Assembly: GCA_003661825.1 (NCBI GenBank)
Contig: QMWW01000012.1
Coordinates: forward strand, 1 to 15,293
Direction of reading: 5' to 3'
DNA: 15,293 bases
Source: Thermoprotei archaeon
Lineage (GTDB): Archaea; Thermoproteota; Thermoprotei_A; Sulfolobales; Desulfurococcaceae
Below are positions 1 through 6,867 of this stretch, one piece after another. A program made the position numbers and the translations under genes. The notes below the pieces were generated by a model. It had not been told where the DNA came from. It saw nothing but the letters and a program-made list of their open reading frames with translations, and made no database searches. Numbering within the stretch: position 1 is the stretch's first letter; each line of letters starts with the position of its first letter.

Positions 1-61
1 ATAGTAAATAGCCTCAACAAAAATAACTGTATACCTGGTAAAACAACTAAGGGCCAGGGCT

Positions 62-592
62 TTGACTTCAAGAACAAGGTATAAAGTGGTTTTTGATGCT
101 GAGAAGTGTAGAGGAATTGTAGCGGAGAAACTGCAGATAAACGACTTGGAGAAAAAGTGGTTTGGAACGAAAGAAGGAGATAAACTTATTCTAGACACAG
201 TGGAAATAGCTTATCTATTATTAAATGAAAAAGCAAGCGTAGAATCCTGTAATACCATTATAACGGACTTCGAGAAGTTCATATCTATTCACCATAAGTG
301 TTTAGAAGAGTTCTTCTGGCCTAGACTCATAGTTTACAAAGACCTTAGAGATAGGGGGAGGAGAGTGAGAGTACTTGAGAGCGATAAGTTCCTTGTTAGA
401 GACAAGCAAGGTAACTTACGTCTCGTCGTAGTGTTAGAAGAGGGTTCTCTTAGGAGCATGCAAAGCATTAGACAACATGTTGAAATGGCTATGAACAACA
501 ATCTCAAACTAGTGTACGCTATAGTGAGCCTACAAGGAGATCTGACATACTACGAGGTTTCACGCATAGATATCTGGGGTGAAAGTCCTTGA
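62..592 (+). CDS. tRNA-splicing endonuclease, structural (non-catalytic) subunit
   Basis: This 176-aa protein has the two-domain layout of archaeal tRNA intron endonucleases. The N-terminal domain (about residues 10-75) contains the typical GDKLILDTVEIAYLL segment. The C-terminal nuclease-fold domain (about 85-170) contains VYKDLRDRGRRVR and the closing KLVYAIVSLQGDLTYYEV strands. In catalytic subunits a Tyr, a His and a Lys form the active site. Here the Tyr position reads FLVRDKQG, the His position reads LRLVVVLEEG, and the Lys before KLV is Leu (NLKLVYA). I therefore infer the structural partner (beta) of the crenarchaeal alpha2-beta2 enzyme, which helps cut bulge-helix-bulge introns from tRNA precursors. 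The catalytic subunit is not in the window. The start is TTG at 62; no strong ribosome binding site precedes it, so a leaderless message is possible. The gene overlaps hisS by 4 nt, which implies cotranscription. Confidence 0.82.
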   Translation: MTSRTRYKVVFDAEKCRGIVAEKLQINDLEKKWFGTKEGDKLILDTVEIAYLLLNEKASVESCNTIITDFEKFISIHHKCLEEFFWPRLIVYKDLRDRGRRVRVLESDKFLVRDKQGNLRLVVVLEEGSLRSMQSIRQHVEMAMNNNLKLVYAIVSLQGDLTYYEVSRIDIWGESP

Positions 593-1902
593 ACAAAGAA
601 TATGTCCAACCCCCTCGTGGCGTTAGAGACATAATCGGTATTGATGCAGAAATCCACGAATACCTGGTAGAGGAGTTCAGAGAGGTAGCTAGGCTCAACG
701 GATATAAGCCAGTGATACCTCCAACTATAGAATATTCTAAGCTTTTTGAAGCTAAAAGCGGGCCGGAGATCAAAAGATCTATGTACGTGTTCGAAGACAA
801 GGCTGGTAGATTATTAGCTTTGAGACCCGAAGTCACAGCTAGCATTGTAAGAATATATCTAAGGAAGTTGAGGGGAGAGCCTAAACCTATAAGACTGTAC
901 TATGTAGCACAGTGTTTCCGCTATGAAGAACCACAGTTTGCTCGTTATCGAGAATTCTGGCAAGCTGGTCTTGAGATAATAGGGGATCAAAGCGTAAACA
1001 GCGACTTAGCGGTGGCGTATACTGCAAGCTATTATCTTGACCGCATAGGTATAAGACACAAGTACGTTGTTGGTAACGTCGCGTTTTATCGAGTATTCAT
1101 GGATAATGCTAAAGTTCCAAACGAAATACAAGATGAGATACTACACATTATAGATAAAGGCGAAACAGATAAAGCACTAGCTAAGCTGAGAAGAATAGTC
1201 TCTAGTAACTTTTTAGATATCATTGGCTCGCTTCTGAATACATCACTAAATGATATCGAAGAATTAATACTAGATAGTAGAGGAATGTTAGGAGAAGATA
1301 GCATTAAGAAACTACTCAATGAATATAGGAGAACGCTTGTGTTCATCGACTCGCTTAGAGAGCTAGGTTATACCGTAGAATATAATCCCATGCTTGTAAG
1401 AGGCTTAGCATATTATACTGGGTTGATATACGAGTACAAATCTGATAAACTTAAACAGAGTATTGGTGGTGGAGGTAGATATGACGGTTTAACATCCATA
1501 TATGGCGGGCCTTACGAGTACTCCACCGGGCTGGCCTTAGGAATAGATAGGATAGCACTAGCATTAACGGAGGACAAAACCATTGGGATAAATAGTACAA
1601 GAGAAGTATTAGTGATAATAAGAAATGCACCGCTAGTAAATGGCTATAATCTGTTGAGAAGGCTGAATAAGCTAGGTATTCCCGCTTGGGTGATAGAAAC
1701 AAATAGCATAAAGAAGGCACTTAGACTAGCTAACAAGAGGAATGTTGCAGTAGCGGTTATAATAGGTAGTAGAGAAGCCAAGCAAGGAACAGTAACCGTT
1801 AAGAACATGGAAAGCGGGGAACAAAGAGTAGTGGGAGAAGACGAAGCACCAGATCTCATAAAACACATCATAAGCAAAGGCCCACTATCTGAACCCTCCT
1901 GA
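589..1902 (+). CDS. hisS: Histidyl-tRNA synthetase
   Basis: Class II aminoacyl-tRNA synthetase of 437 aa that charges tRNA-His with histidine in the cytoplasm. The opening PPRGVRDI leads into motif 1. Motif 2 is FRYEEPQFARYREFWQ (residues 110-125), with the Glu-Glu-Pro variant I associate with archaeal HisRS. The histidine-specific loop is RGLAYYTG (271-278), followed by GGGGRYDGL (293-301) and motif 3, GLALGIDRIAL (314-324). An anticodon-binding domain fills about 335-437. Length is normal for the family. The start is TTG at 589, inside the last codons of the upstream endonuclease gene, and is supported by GGGGTGA at 576-582. Translation is probably coupled to the upstream gene through the 4-nt overlap. 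All key motifs look intact. Confidence 0.96.
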   Translation: MNKEYVQPPRGVRDIIGIDAEIHEYLVEEFREVARLNGYKPVIPPTIEYSKLFEAKSGPEIKRSMYVFEDKAGRLLALRPEVTASIVRIYLRKLRGEPKPIRLYYVAQCFRYEEPQFARYREFWQAGLEIIGDQSVNSDLAVAYTASYYLDRIGIRHKYVVGNVAFYRVFMDNAKVPNEIQDEILHIIDKGETDKALAKLRRIVSSNFLDIIGSLLNTSLNDIEELILDSRGMLGEDSIKKLLNEYRRTLVFIDSLRELGYTVEYNPMLVRGLAYYTGLIYEYKSDKLKQSIGGGGRYDGLTSIYGGPYEYSTGLALGIDRIALALTEDKTIGINSTREVLVIIRNAPLVNGYNLLRRLNKLGIPAWVIETNSIKKALRLANKRNVAVAVIIGSREAKQGTVTVKNMESGEQRVVGEDEAPDLIKHIISKGPLSEPS

Positions 1903-1975
1903 GATCGCTGCACTTACAATTATAACACTTAATAATAGCGTAAACGTATAAGACTACTAGAAGTATTAGCTATAT

Positions 1976-1981
1976 AGGTGA
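1976..1981 (+). promoter_or_regulatory. Ribosome binding site of rtcB
   Basis: AGGTGA lies 6 nt before the ATG at 1988. It matches the complement of the archaeal 16S rRNA 3' end and fixes the rtcB start. The same hexamer with the same spacing precedes the TTG start of the secretion ATPase on the other strand. The 85-bp gap from hisS is A+T-rich and contains TATA-like stretches (for example around 1945-1954), so rtcB may have its own promoter as well as readthrough from hisS. Confidence 0.7.
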
Positions 1982-1987
1982 AGACAT

Positions 1988-3436
1988 ATGCCTCGCGTGA
2001 GAATAGAGAGAATAAGCGACTATGAATGGCTGATACCTAAGGGAGCAAAACCTTGTATGAGGACTGATACTATAGTACTCGCCGACGAATCTCTTCTTGA
2101 AAAAATGAAGCAGGACCTTACATTAGAACAGGCAGCAAACGTTGCATGTTTACCTGGAATACAGCTAAGAGCATACGTTATGCCTGATGGTCATCAAGGT
2201 TATGGATTCCCTATAGGCGGTGTTGCCGGCTTTGATACAGATACTGGCGTTATCTCACCCGGTGGAGTAGGATACGATATAAACTGTGGCGTCCGAGTTC
2301 TACGCACAGATCTAGACGAAAAAGATCTTCGACCAGTATTGAAGGATCTAGTAATCACTATTTTTAGAAGCGTGCCCAGCGGTGTAGGTGCAACAGGTAG
2401 ACTGCGCCTTAGCATAGAAGAGCTCAATGAAGTACTAAATAGAGGTGTTGAGTGGGCAGTAGAGCATGGATTTGGATGGGATGAAGACATAGAGTATATA
2501 GAAGAACGTGGAAGCTGGAAAGTAGCTGATGCATCAAAGGTAAGTAGAACGGCTAAACAGAGGGGAAGAAATCAATTAGGTACGCTTGGAGCCGGTAATC
2601 ACTTCCTAGAAATCCAGGTTGTAGATAGAATTTACGATCCGGGTATAGCTAAGGTTTTAGGAATAACTCATGAAGGACAGATCACCATAATGATCCATAC
2701 GGGAAGCCGGGGTTTAGGCCACCAGGTAGCTAGTGATTATCTCATGATCATGGAACGTGCTATGAGGAGGTACGGTATTAGACCCCCAGATAGAGAATTG
2801 GCGAGCTTACCATTTAGATCGCCTGAGGCCCAAGACTACTTTAGAGCCATGGCGGCTGCCGCTAACTTTGCATGGACTAATAGACAGATCATAACTCACT
2901 GGGTCCGTGAGAGCTTCAAACAGGTGCTTCATAAAGACCCCGAAGAGCTGGGCATTCACACAATATACGATGTTGCACATAACATAGCTAAGATCGAGGA
3001 ACACGTCATAGACGGAAAGAGATACAAGATAGTGGTACATCGAAAAGGAGCTACTAGGGCGTTTCCACCTGGACACCCAGAGATCCCGCATAAGTATCAG
3101 GGTATAGGACAGCCGGTACTCATACCCGGTAGTATGGGGACAGCCAGCTACATACTGGTAGGCGTTTCGACAGGAGCCAGAACATTCTACTCAGCTCCAC
3201 ATGGAGCTGGAAGACAGGCCTCACGAGGTGAGGCTATCAGAAGGTATAATCCCGATAGAGTAGTTGATGAATTAGCTAGGAGAGGGGTAGTGCTTAGAGC
3301 AGCTACACGTAGAGTTATAAGCGAGGAAGCCCCCCAGGCATACAAGGACGTAGACAAAGTAGCTATGGTGGCACACAAAGTAGGTATTGCCAAACTTGTT
3401 GTAAGAATGAAGCCTATAGGCGTTGTTAAAGGCTAA
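1988..3436 (+). CDS. rtcB: RNA-splicing ligase RtcB (tRNA ligase)
   Basis: GTP- and Mn2+-dependent RNA ligase of 482 aa that joins 2',3'-cyclic-phosphate (or 3'-phosphate) and 5'-OH ends, the ends left by the tRNA-splicing endonuclease. Metal and active-site signatures are all present: GVGYDINCG with Asp97 and Cys100, GAGNHFLEI with His205, MIHTGSRGLGH with His237, DVAHN with His331, and SAPHGAGR with His405, the residue that is guanylylated in the family. The C-terminal MKPIGVVKG is also conserved. Length is that of an intein-free archaeal RtcB. The ATG start has an AGGTGA at 6-nt spacing. The gene lies 85 bp after hisS on the same strand, and its last 11 bases overlap the end of the convergent membrane-platform gene. 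No archease gene is visible here. Confidence 0.97.
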   Translation: MPRVRIERISDYEWLIPKGAKPCMRTDTIVLADESLLEKMKQDLTLEQAANVACLPGIQLRAYVMPDGHQGYGFPIGGVAGFDTDTGVISPGGVGYDINCGVRVLRTDLDEKDLRPVLKDLVITIFRSVPSGVGATGRLRLSIEELNEVLNRGVEWAVEHGFGWDEDIEYIEERGSWKVADASKVSRTAKQRGRNQLGTLGAGNHFLEIQVVDRIYDPGIAKVLGITHEGQITIMIHTGSRGLGHQVASDYLMIMERAMRRYGIRPPDRELASLPFRSPEAQDYFRAMAAAANFAWTNRQIITHWVRESFKQVLHKDPEELGIHTIYDVAHNIAKIEEHVIDGKRYKIVVHRKGATRAFPPGHPEIPHKYQGIGQPVLIPGSMGTASYILVGVSTGARTFYSAPHGAGRQASRGEAIRRYNPDRVVDELARRGVVLRAATRRVISEEAPQAYKDVDKVAMVAHKVGIAKLVVRMKPIGVVKG

Positions 3437-4754
3437 AACCCGTATAACAAACGATTGCTGATAGAGGGACTAATACGTAAAACAATAGTCCTCTGAACCA
3501 ATAGCCTTTTCCAATTATTGAAGAAATAAGTGATGCTTCAACTACCGATGCATATACGAGTGCTCTTATCATCGACAGATCTAAACTATCTGTGATACCT
3601 CCTCCAATCCCTATAAATAACTTAGATAAAATAGTAACTACTACCAACATAAGCACTACATACACAGTATACACCTTACTCCTCTCAATAAGCATTCTAC
3701 GCAACGCTCTAATACCATCTACCACCTCTAGTATGTAGCCTAGATACCCGCTATATCCTTTGCTATACATTATAGGAGATAATACTAGATCCAGTATTCT
3801 ACGTGGTAGAGGGGGAAGGCTTACTGCATTAATCACTTCTCTAGGCTTAAATCCGAGCCTAAGTAGGTCGGCTATACGTGTGACTGGATAACCGTATCTA
3901 CCACTAATCTTTATTATAGCCATATCAAGGGGGATTCCCTGCCTCGCTTCACCGTATAAATCCTCTAGCAGAGTCACAAATCTCTGCTCTAAGCTGTACA
4001 CATATCCCATTGTACACCATAGTGTGAAGCCTATTAGGATCGTTATTATGCAGTGCACGAATACGTAATCAGGGAATAGAACTACTGCGGGCGTTAGTGC
4101 GGCTATGGATACCGTTAAACCATATACTATCAGATCTAAGTATAGTGCTGCAAGATCCAGTAACCTAAAAGCTATTGAGAGAGCGATGACGGATACCATG
4201 GAGAGCAGAATGGCTGTGATAACAGGTGGTATTGGGGCCAGTGGTAGTACAGAGTATACCAGTATTCCAAGTACTATTATTAGATAGGCTTCAAACAGGT
4301 TATCAAGTATTCTAGCATATTCCTCGATTCTAGTCTTTAAACCTTGAAATTCCTCCTTCACGTACGAGTTCACGAAGTTTAGTGTATCACCGGTAGAAAC
4401 CAAGATATCACTATAGCTTTTAAGGAATCCTGCGATCCTGGCGCTTGGTACGTGTTCTGCTAGCTTACGTATACAGGTATAAGGATCGGAGGTTACCTTG
4501 GAGAGCAAAGAATACTTTTCCACTACTATGTGATAGCTACTTGGTAGAACTAGATTTCCCTTACGTGCTTCTTCGAAGACAGTGTCTAGCCTTAGACCTG
4601 CGGACTCCATTATGAGAAGTAATGCTAGAAAATCCATGAATTGATTCTCCAGCTTAATCTTAGTTACATAACGCTTCACCGAGGGATTTATCATGATGAA
4701 TCCAAAGAAGGCGGCTAAAGCGATAGCGGAGTATAGCAAAACATTAGCTAGCAT
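3426..4754 (-). CDS. Type IV pilus/secretion membrane platform protein (TadC/GspF-like)
   Basis: Polytopic membrane protein of 442 aa with the duplicated T2SF arrangement. An N-terminal membrane segment (about residues 1-22) is followed by a helical cytoplasmic domain (about 35-150). A block of hydrophobic segments spans about 150-255, a second helical cytoplasmic domain about 255-365, and further membrane segments reach the C-terminus. Such proteins form the inner-membrane platform on which the secretion ATPase works to assemble pilins. The first cytoplasmic domain contains the ALLLIMESAGLRLDTVF segment and the second YGEARQGIPLDMAI, both typical of the family. The ATG start lies inside the end of the ATPase gene (11-nt overlap), so the two are almost certainly cotranscribed and translationally coupled. 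The stop overlaps the 3' end of the convergent rtcB by 11 bp. It is the last gene of the pilin-ATPase-platform operon. Confidence 0.85.
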   Translation of the reverse strand: MLANVLLYSAIALAAFFGFIMINPSVKRYVTKIKLENQFMDFLALLLIMESAGLRLDTVFEEARKGNLVLPSSYHIVVEKYSLLSKVTSDPYTCIRKLAEHVPSARIAGFLKSYSDILVSTGDTLNFVNSYVKEEFQGLKTRIEEYARILDNLFEAYLIIVLGILVYSVLPLAPIPPVITAILLSMVSVIALSIAFRLLDLAALYLDLIVYGLTVSIAALTPAVVLFPDYVFVHCIITILIGFTLWCTMGYVYSLEQRFVTLLEDLYGEARQGIPLDMAIIKISGRYGYPVTRIADLLRLGFKPREVINAVSLPPLPRRILDLVLSPIMYSKGYSGYLGYILEVVDGIRALRRMLIERSKVYTVYVVLMLVVVTILSKLFIGIGGGITDSLDLSMIRALVYASVVEASLISSIIGKGYWFRGLLFYVLVPLSAIVCYTGFSL

Positions 4755-6267
4755 TCTCCCTTAAAACCTCGCTTTCAACTATATCATAGTAGAATTTGCC
4801 CAGTTCTTCGCTTAACATATTAAACTCCAGTACTCCATTAGACACCATTTTCTCTAAAAATACCGTTCTGCTCACCAGCTCGTTTATCGCATCCTCTGGA
4901 TCTAGGACATTACGGAGCCTATGACTGCTCTCTGCTACGCTGCTGGGATCGCTAGGTTCAAATAACCCACTCCCTCTGTGATAGAATACGCGGTGTATTC
5001 TAACCCTTTTATCAACCTCATATATACCCTTAACTCTTCTAACTCCATGATCACTTTCCATCACTACTATGCACCATATGTTTGAGAGCATGTTCTTCGG
5101 TATAGAGATAGGTGGAGCTACCAACCTCTCTATAGCAGACTCAGCGTTTTCGGCATGCATGGTGGCTAGTATACCGTGTCCTAGTCTTGATGCCTGCACA
5201 AGTAGCCTGGCTTCTACTCCTCGAACCTCGCCCACCACCAGGTAATCTGCACGTCTTCTTAGGCTAAATTTTAGCAGGGAATACATATCAATACTACTGC
5301 TTTCTCCTATACTAACTACTCTTTCAACTAATGGATCCCAGTAACCAGTAGTACCAGTTATCTCGGGGGTATCCTCTATCGTAACCACTCTTCTACTGGG
5401 CGGTATAAGGGTTAATAGAGCCTGTAGCATAGTGGTCTTACCACTACTAACTCCGCCCACGATCAATATGGCTCCTCTGAGCTCCATTATAAGCCATAAA
5501 TAAGCCGCCATCAGTGATGAAAGGGCCTTAGCATCTATGAGTTTAGTAATAGTCCATGGAGTAGGGGGTTTCTTACGGATAACGAGGCTGCTTCCTTTCC
5601 TAGATACTTCTCTGCCATAGGTTAAGCTTATCCTTAGTCCTTCCTCGGTTAAGCCTTCTACGACAGGATGTGCTAGTGATAGGTGTCTACCTGTTTTACG
5701 AGCCAAACTAAGTACTATTCTATCCATTGAGCCATAGCTTATAGCGATGTTTGTATTCATCCATCCATACCAGCTATATCTTCTATGGATTACACTAAAC
5801 CTCTCGTCTTCAGCGCTACCAGCTATTTCCTCTATGTAAGGATCTCTTATCAAAGGATACAATGCACCATATCCGCTTGCCACCTTCTTGTAGTAATATG
5901 CAATAGAAAGCGGTTGTTGATTAAACGCATCATATAGTTCTTCATCGTTACTTCCTGCTACAACCTCCTGTATACACGCTAAATCCTTACACCTAGGATT
6001 AATTAGGTAGATCTTAGTTACAGCATATATAGTTCTGTCATCATACCTAGGTTCTGATACCACGTATTCAAGGATCCCGTTTCTATTACTAATAGTTATA
6101 AAAACCTCGTCGTCTATACTGTATTGCTCTACAGGGTTAACTGGTTTAATTGGGATAGTCTTGGTTTCCTCTATAATGCTCCTAACTAATTCCTCTAGCT
6201 CACTCCTACGGAGGAGCTCGGGCCTTTTTCGAGGCTTTAAAAAAAGTTTTAGCTTATTTATACTCAA
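4744..6267 (-). CDS. Type II/IV secretion system ATPase (GspE/TadA/VirB11-like)
   Basis: Cytoplasmic hexameric-type motor ATPase of 507 aa expected to power pilin assembly. An N-terminal domain of about 250 residues precedes the RecA-like core. The core has Walker A GGVSSGKTT (271-279), an Asp box VTIEDTPEI (295-303), a Walker B region YLVVGEVRG (343-350), and a His box GHGILATMHAENA (363-375). The pre-core ISLTYGREVSRKGSSLVIRK segment is also typical. The start is TTG at 6267; the mRNA carries AGGTGA 6 nt upstream (plus-strand 6274-6279), so this start is well supported. The gene begins 33 nt after the pilin stop and overlaps the next gene by 11 nt. Archaellum FlaI and DNA-uptake ATPases are relatives, but no archaellum genes are nearby, so pilus assembly is the better inference. 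Confidence 0.9.
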   Translation of the reverse strand: MSINKLKLFLKPRKRPELLRRSELEELVRSIIEETKTIPIKPVNPVEQYSIDDEVFITISNRNGILEYVVSEPRYDDRTIYAVTKIYLINPRCKDLACIQEVVAGSNDEELYDAFNQQPLSIAYYYKKVASGYGALYPLIRDPYIEEIAGSAEDERFSVIHRRYSWYGWMNTNIAISYGSMDRIVLSLARKTGRHLSLAHPVVEGLTEEGLRISLTYGREVSRKGSSLVIRKKPPTPWTITKLIDAKALSSLMAAYLWLIMELRGAILIVGGVSSGKTTMLQALLTLIPPSRRVVTIEDTPEITGTTGYWDPLVERVVSIGESSSIDMYSLLKFSLRRRADYLVVGEVRGVEARLLVQASRLGHGILATMHAENAESAIERLVAPPISIPKNMLSNIWCIVVMESDHGVRRVKGIYEVDKRVRIHRVFYHRGSGLFEPSDPSSVAESSHRLRNVLDPEDAINELVSRTVFLEKMVSNGVLEFNMLSEELGKFYYDIVESEVLRENAS

Positions 6268-6300
6268 GCAAGTTCACCTAGGAATGCATCCTGAAACCTC

Positions 6301-6717
6301 CTATCCTACTACAGTTACTGGATAGGGTTCTGTCTCTCCTCCATCATATCTAAGTATGACGTAGTACTTCCCAGTACCCGGTGTTTGTTCCGCCTCTTCG
6401 TCTAGATCCACGTTTACGGTTTTAGTAACACCGGGTTCAATGGTAATGGCCACTTGTTTCGTTATGTTTGAAGTAATGCTAGATGGGATCAGAATCACCT
6501 CGTTTATAGTAGCTGGAGCCGTCCCTATGTTTGCTACTCTTACGCTAAGCACTGATCCTGAGTCCAGTTTAACAAGCTTAGCAGACACTATATTAAGCGA
6601 TGCATACTGCTGAGGAGACGATAGAGACGATACCACGTAATTGTATAGCATCATAGCACCAGCCACTGTTATAACCAGTAGTAAAGCTGTAGCTATGAGT
6701 GGAGAGACCCCTTTCAT
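6301..6717 (-). CDS. Archaeal type IV pilin-like protein
   Basis: Small secreted or surface protein of 138 aa. It begins with a short class III (prepilin-type) leader: MKG, then VSPLIATALLLVITVAGAMM, a hydrophobic helix matching the archaeal pilin N-terminal pattern. Cleavage is expected after Gly3 by a PibD-type peptidase (inference; that gene is not in the window). The rest (about 40-138) is beta-rich and Thr/Val/Asn-rich, with VLSVRVANIGTAPATINEVI resembling a CARDB/Ig-like fold. I chose the ATG at 6717, preceded by GAGGGGG, over an upstream in-frame ATG at 6774. The upstream ATG would add 19 non-leader residues and sits against the likely TATA box. It is the first gene of the operon with the ATPase and membrane platform, so it is probably the substrate of that machine. 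It is the only pilin found here. Confidence 0.8.
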   Translation of the reverse strand: MKGVSPLIATALLLVITVAGAMMLYNYVVSSLSSPQQYASLNIVSAKLVKLDSGSVLSVRVANIGTAPATINEVILIPSSITSNITKQVAITIEPGVTKTVNVDLDEEAEQTPGTGKYYVILRYDGGETEPYPVTVVG

Positions 6718-6772
6718 GTAGACCCCCTCAGTAGGAATTGAGTATAATAGGAGACGTTGCATATTGAAAAAC

Positions 6773-6779
6773 ATATATA
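6773..6779 (-). promoter_or_regulatory. Probable TATA box of the pilin operon
   Basis: On the minus strand this reads TATATAT, about 55 bp upstream of the chosen pilin ATG. With the usual archaeal distance of roughly 25 bp to the transcription start, the leader would be about 30 nt and carry the GAGGGGG ribosome binding site. It faces away from the top6B promoter in the same 150-bp divergent intergenic region. Confidence 0.45.
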
Positions 6780-6820
6780 GTCAACAAGAGGGGGTAAGGC
6801 GAAACTACTGACTACACGCG

Positions 6821-6827
6821 TTTAAAA
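6821..6827 (+). promoter_or_regulatory. Probable TATA box of the top6BA operon
   Basis: TTTAAAA lies about 45 bp before the GTG at 6868. At the usual archaeal spacing, transcription would start near 6850, giving a leader of roughly 18 nt that still includes the GGGGGAGG ribosome binding site. The alternative GTG at 6853 would then be leaderless or nearly so. Confidence 0.4.
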
Positions 6828-6854
6828 CATTATAGTGTTCACATAGTAATACGT

Positions 6855-6862
6855 GGGGGAGG
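6855..6862 (+). promoter_or_regulatory. Ribosome binding site that decides the top6B start
   Basis: GGGGGAGG ends 5 nt before the GTG at 6868. If translation began at the upstream GTG (6853), this site would lie inside the coding region with no function, so the later start is preferred. Confidence 0.6.
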
Positions 6863-6867
6863 AAGTA

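Noticed and set aside
519..845. 108-codon minus-strand frame across the endonuclease/hisS junction
   Set aside because: It is antisense to two well-supported genes and shows no recognisable features.
6718..6774. N-terminal extension of the pilin to an upstream ATG
   Set aside because: The extra 19 residues do not look like a prepilin leader, and the upstream ATG abuts the likely TATA box, while the ATG at 6717 has a good ribosome binding site.
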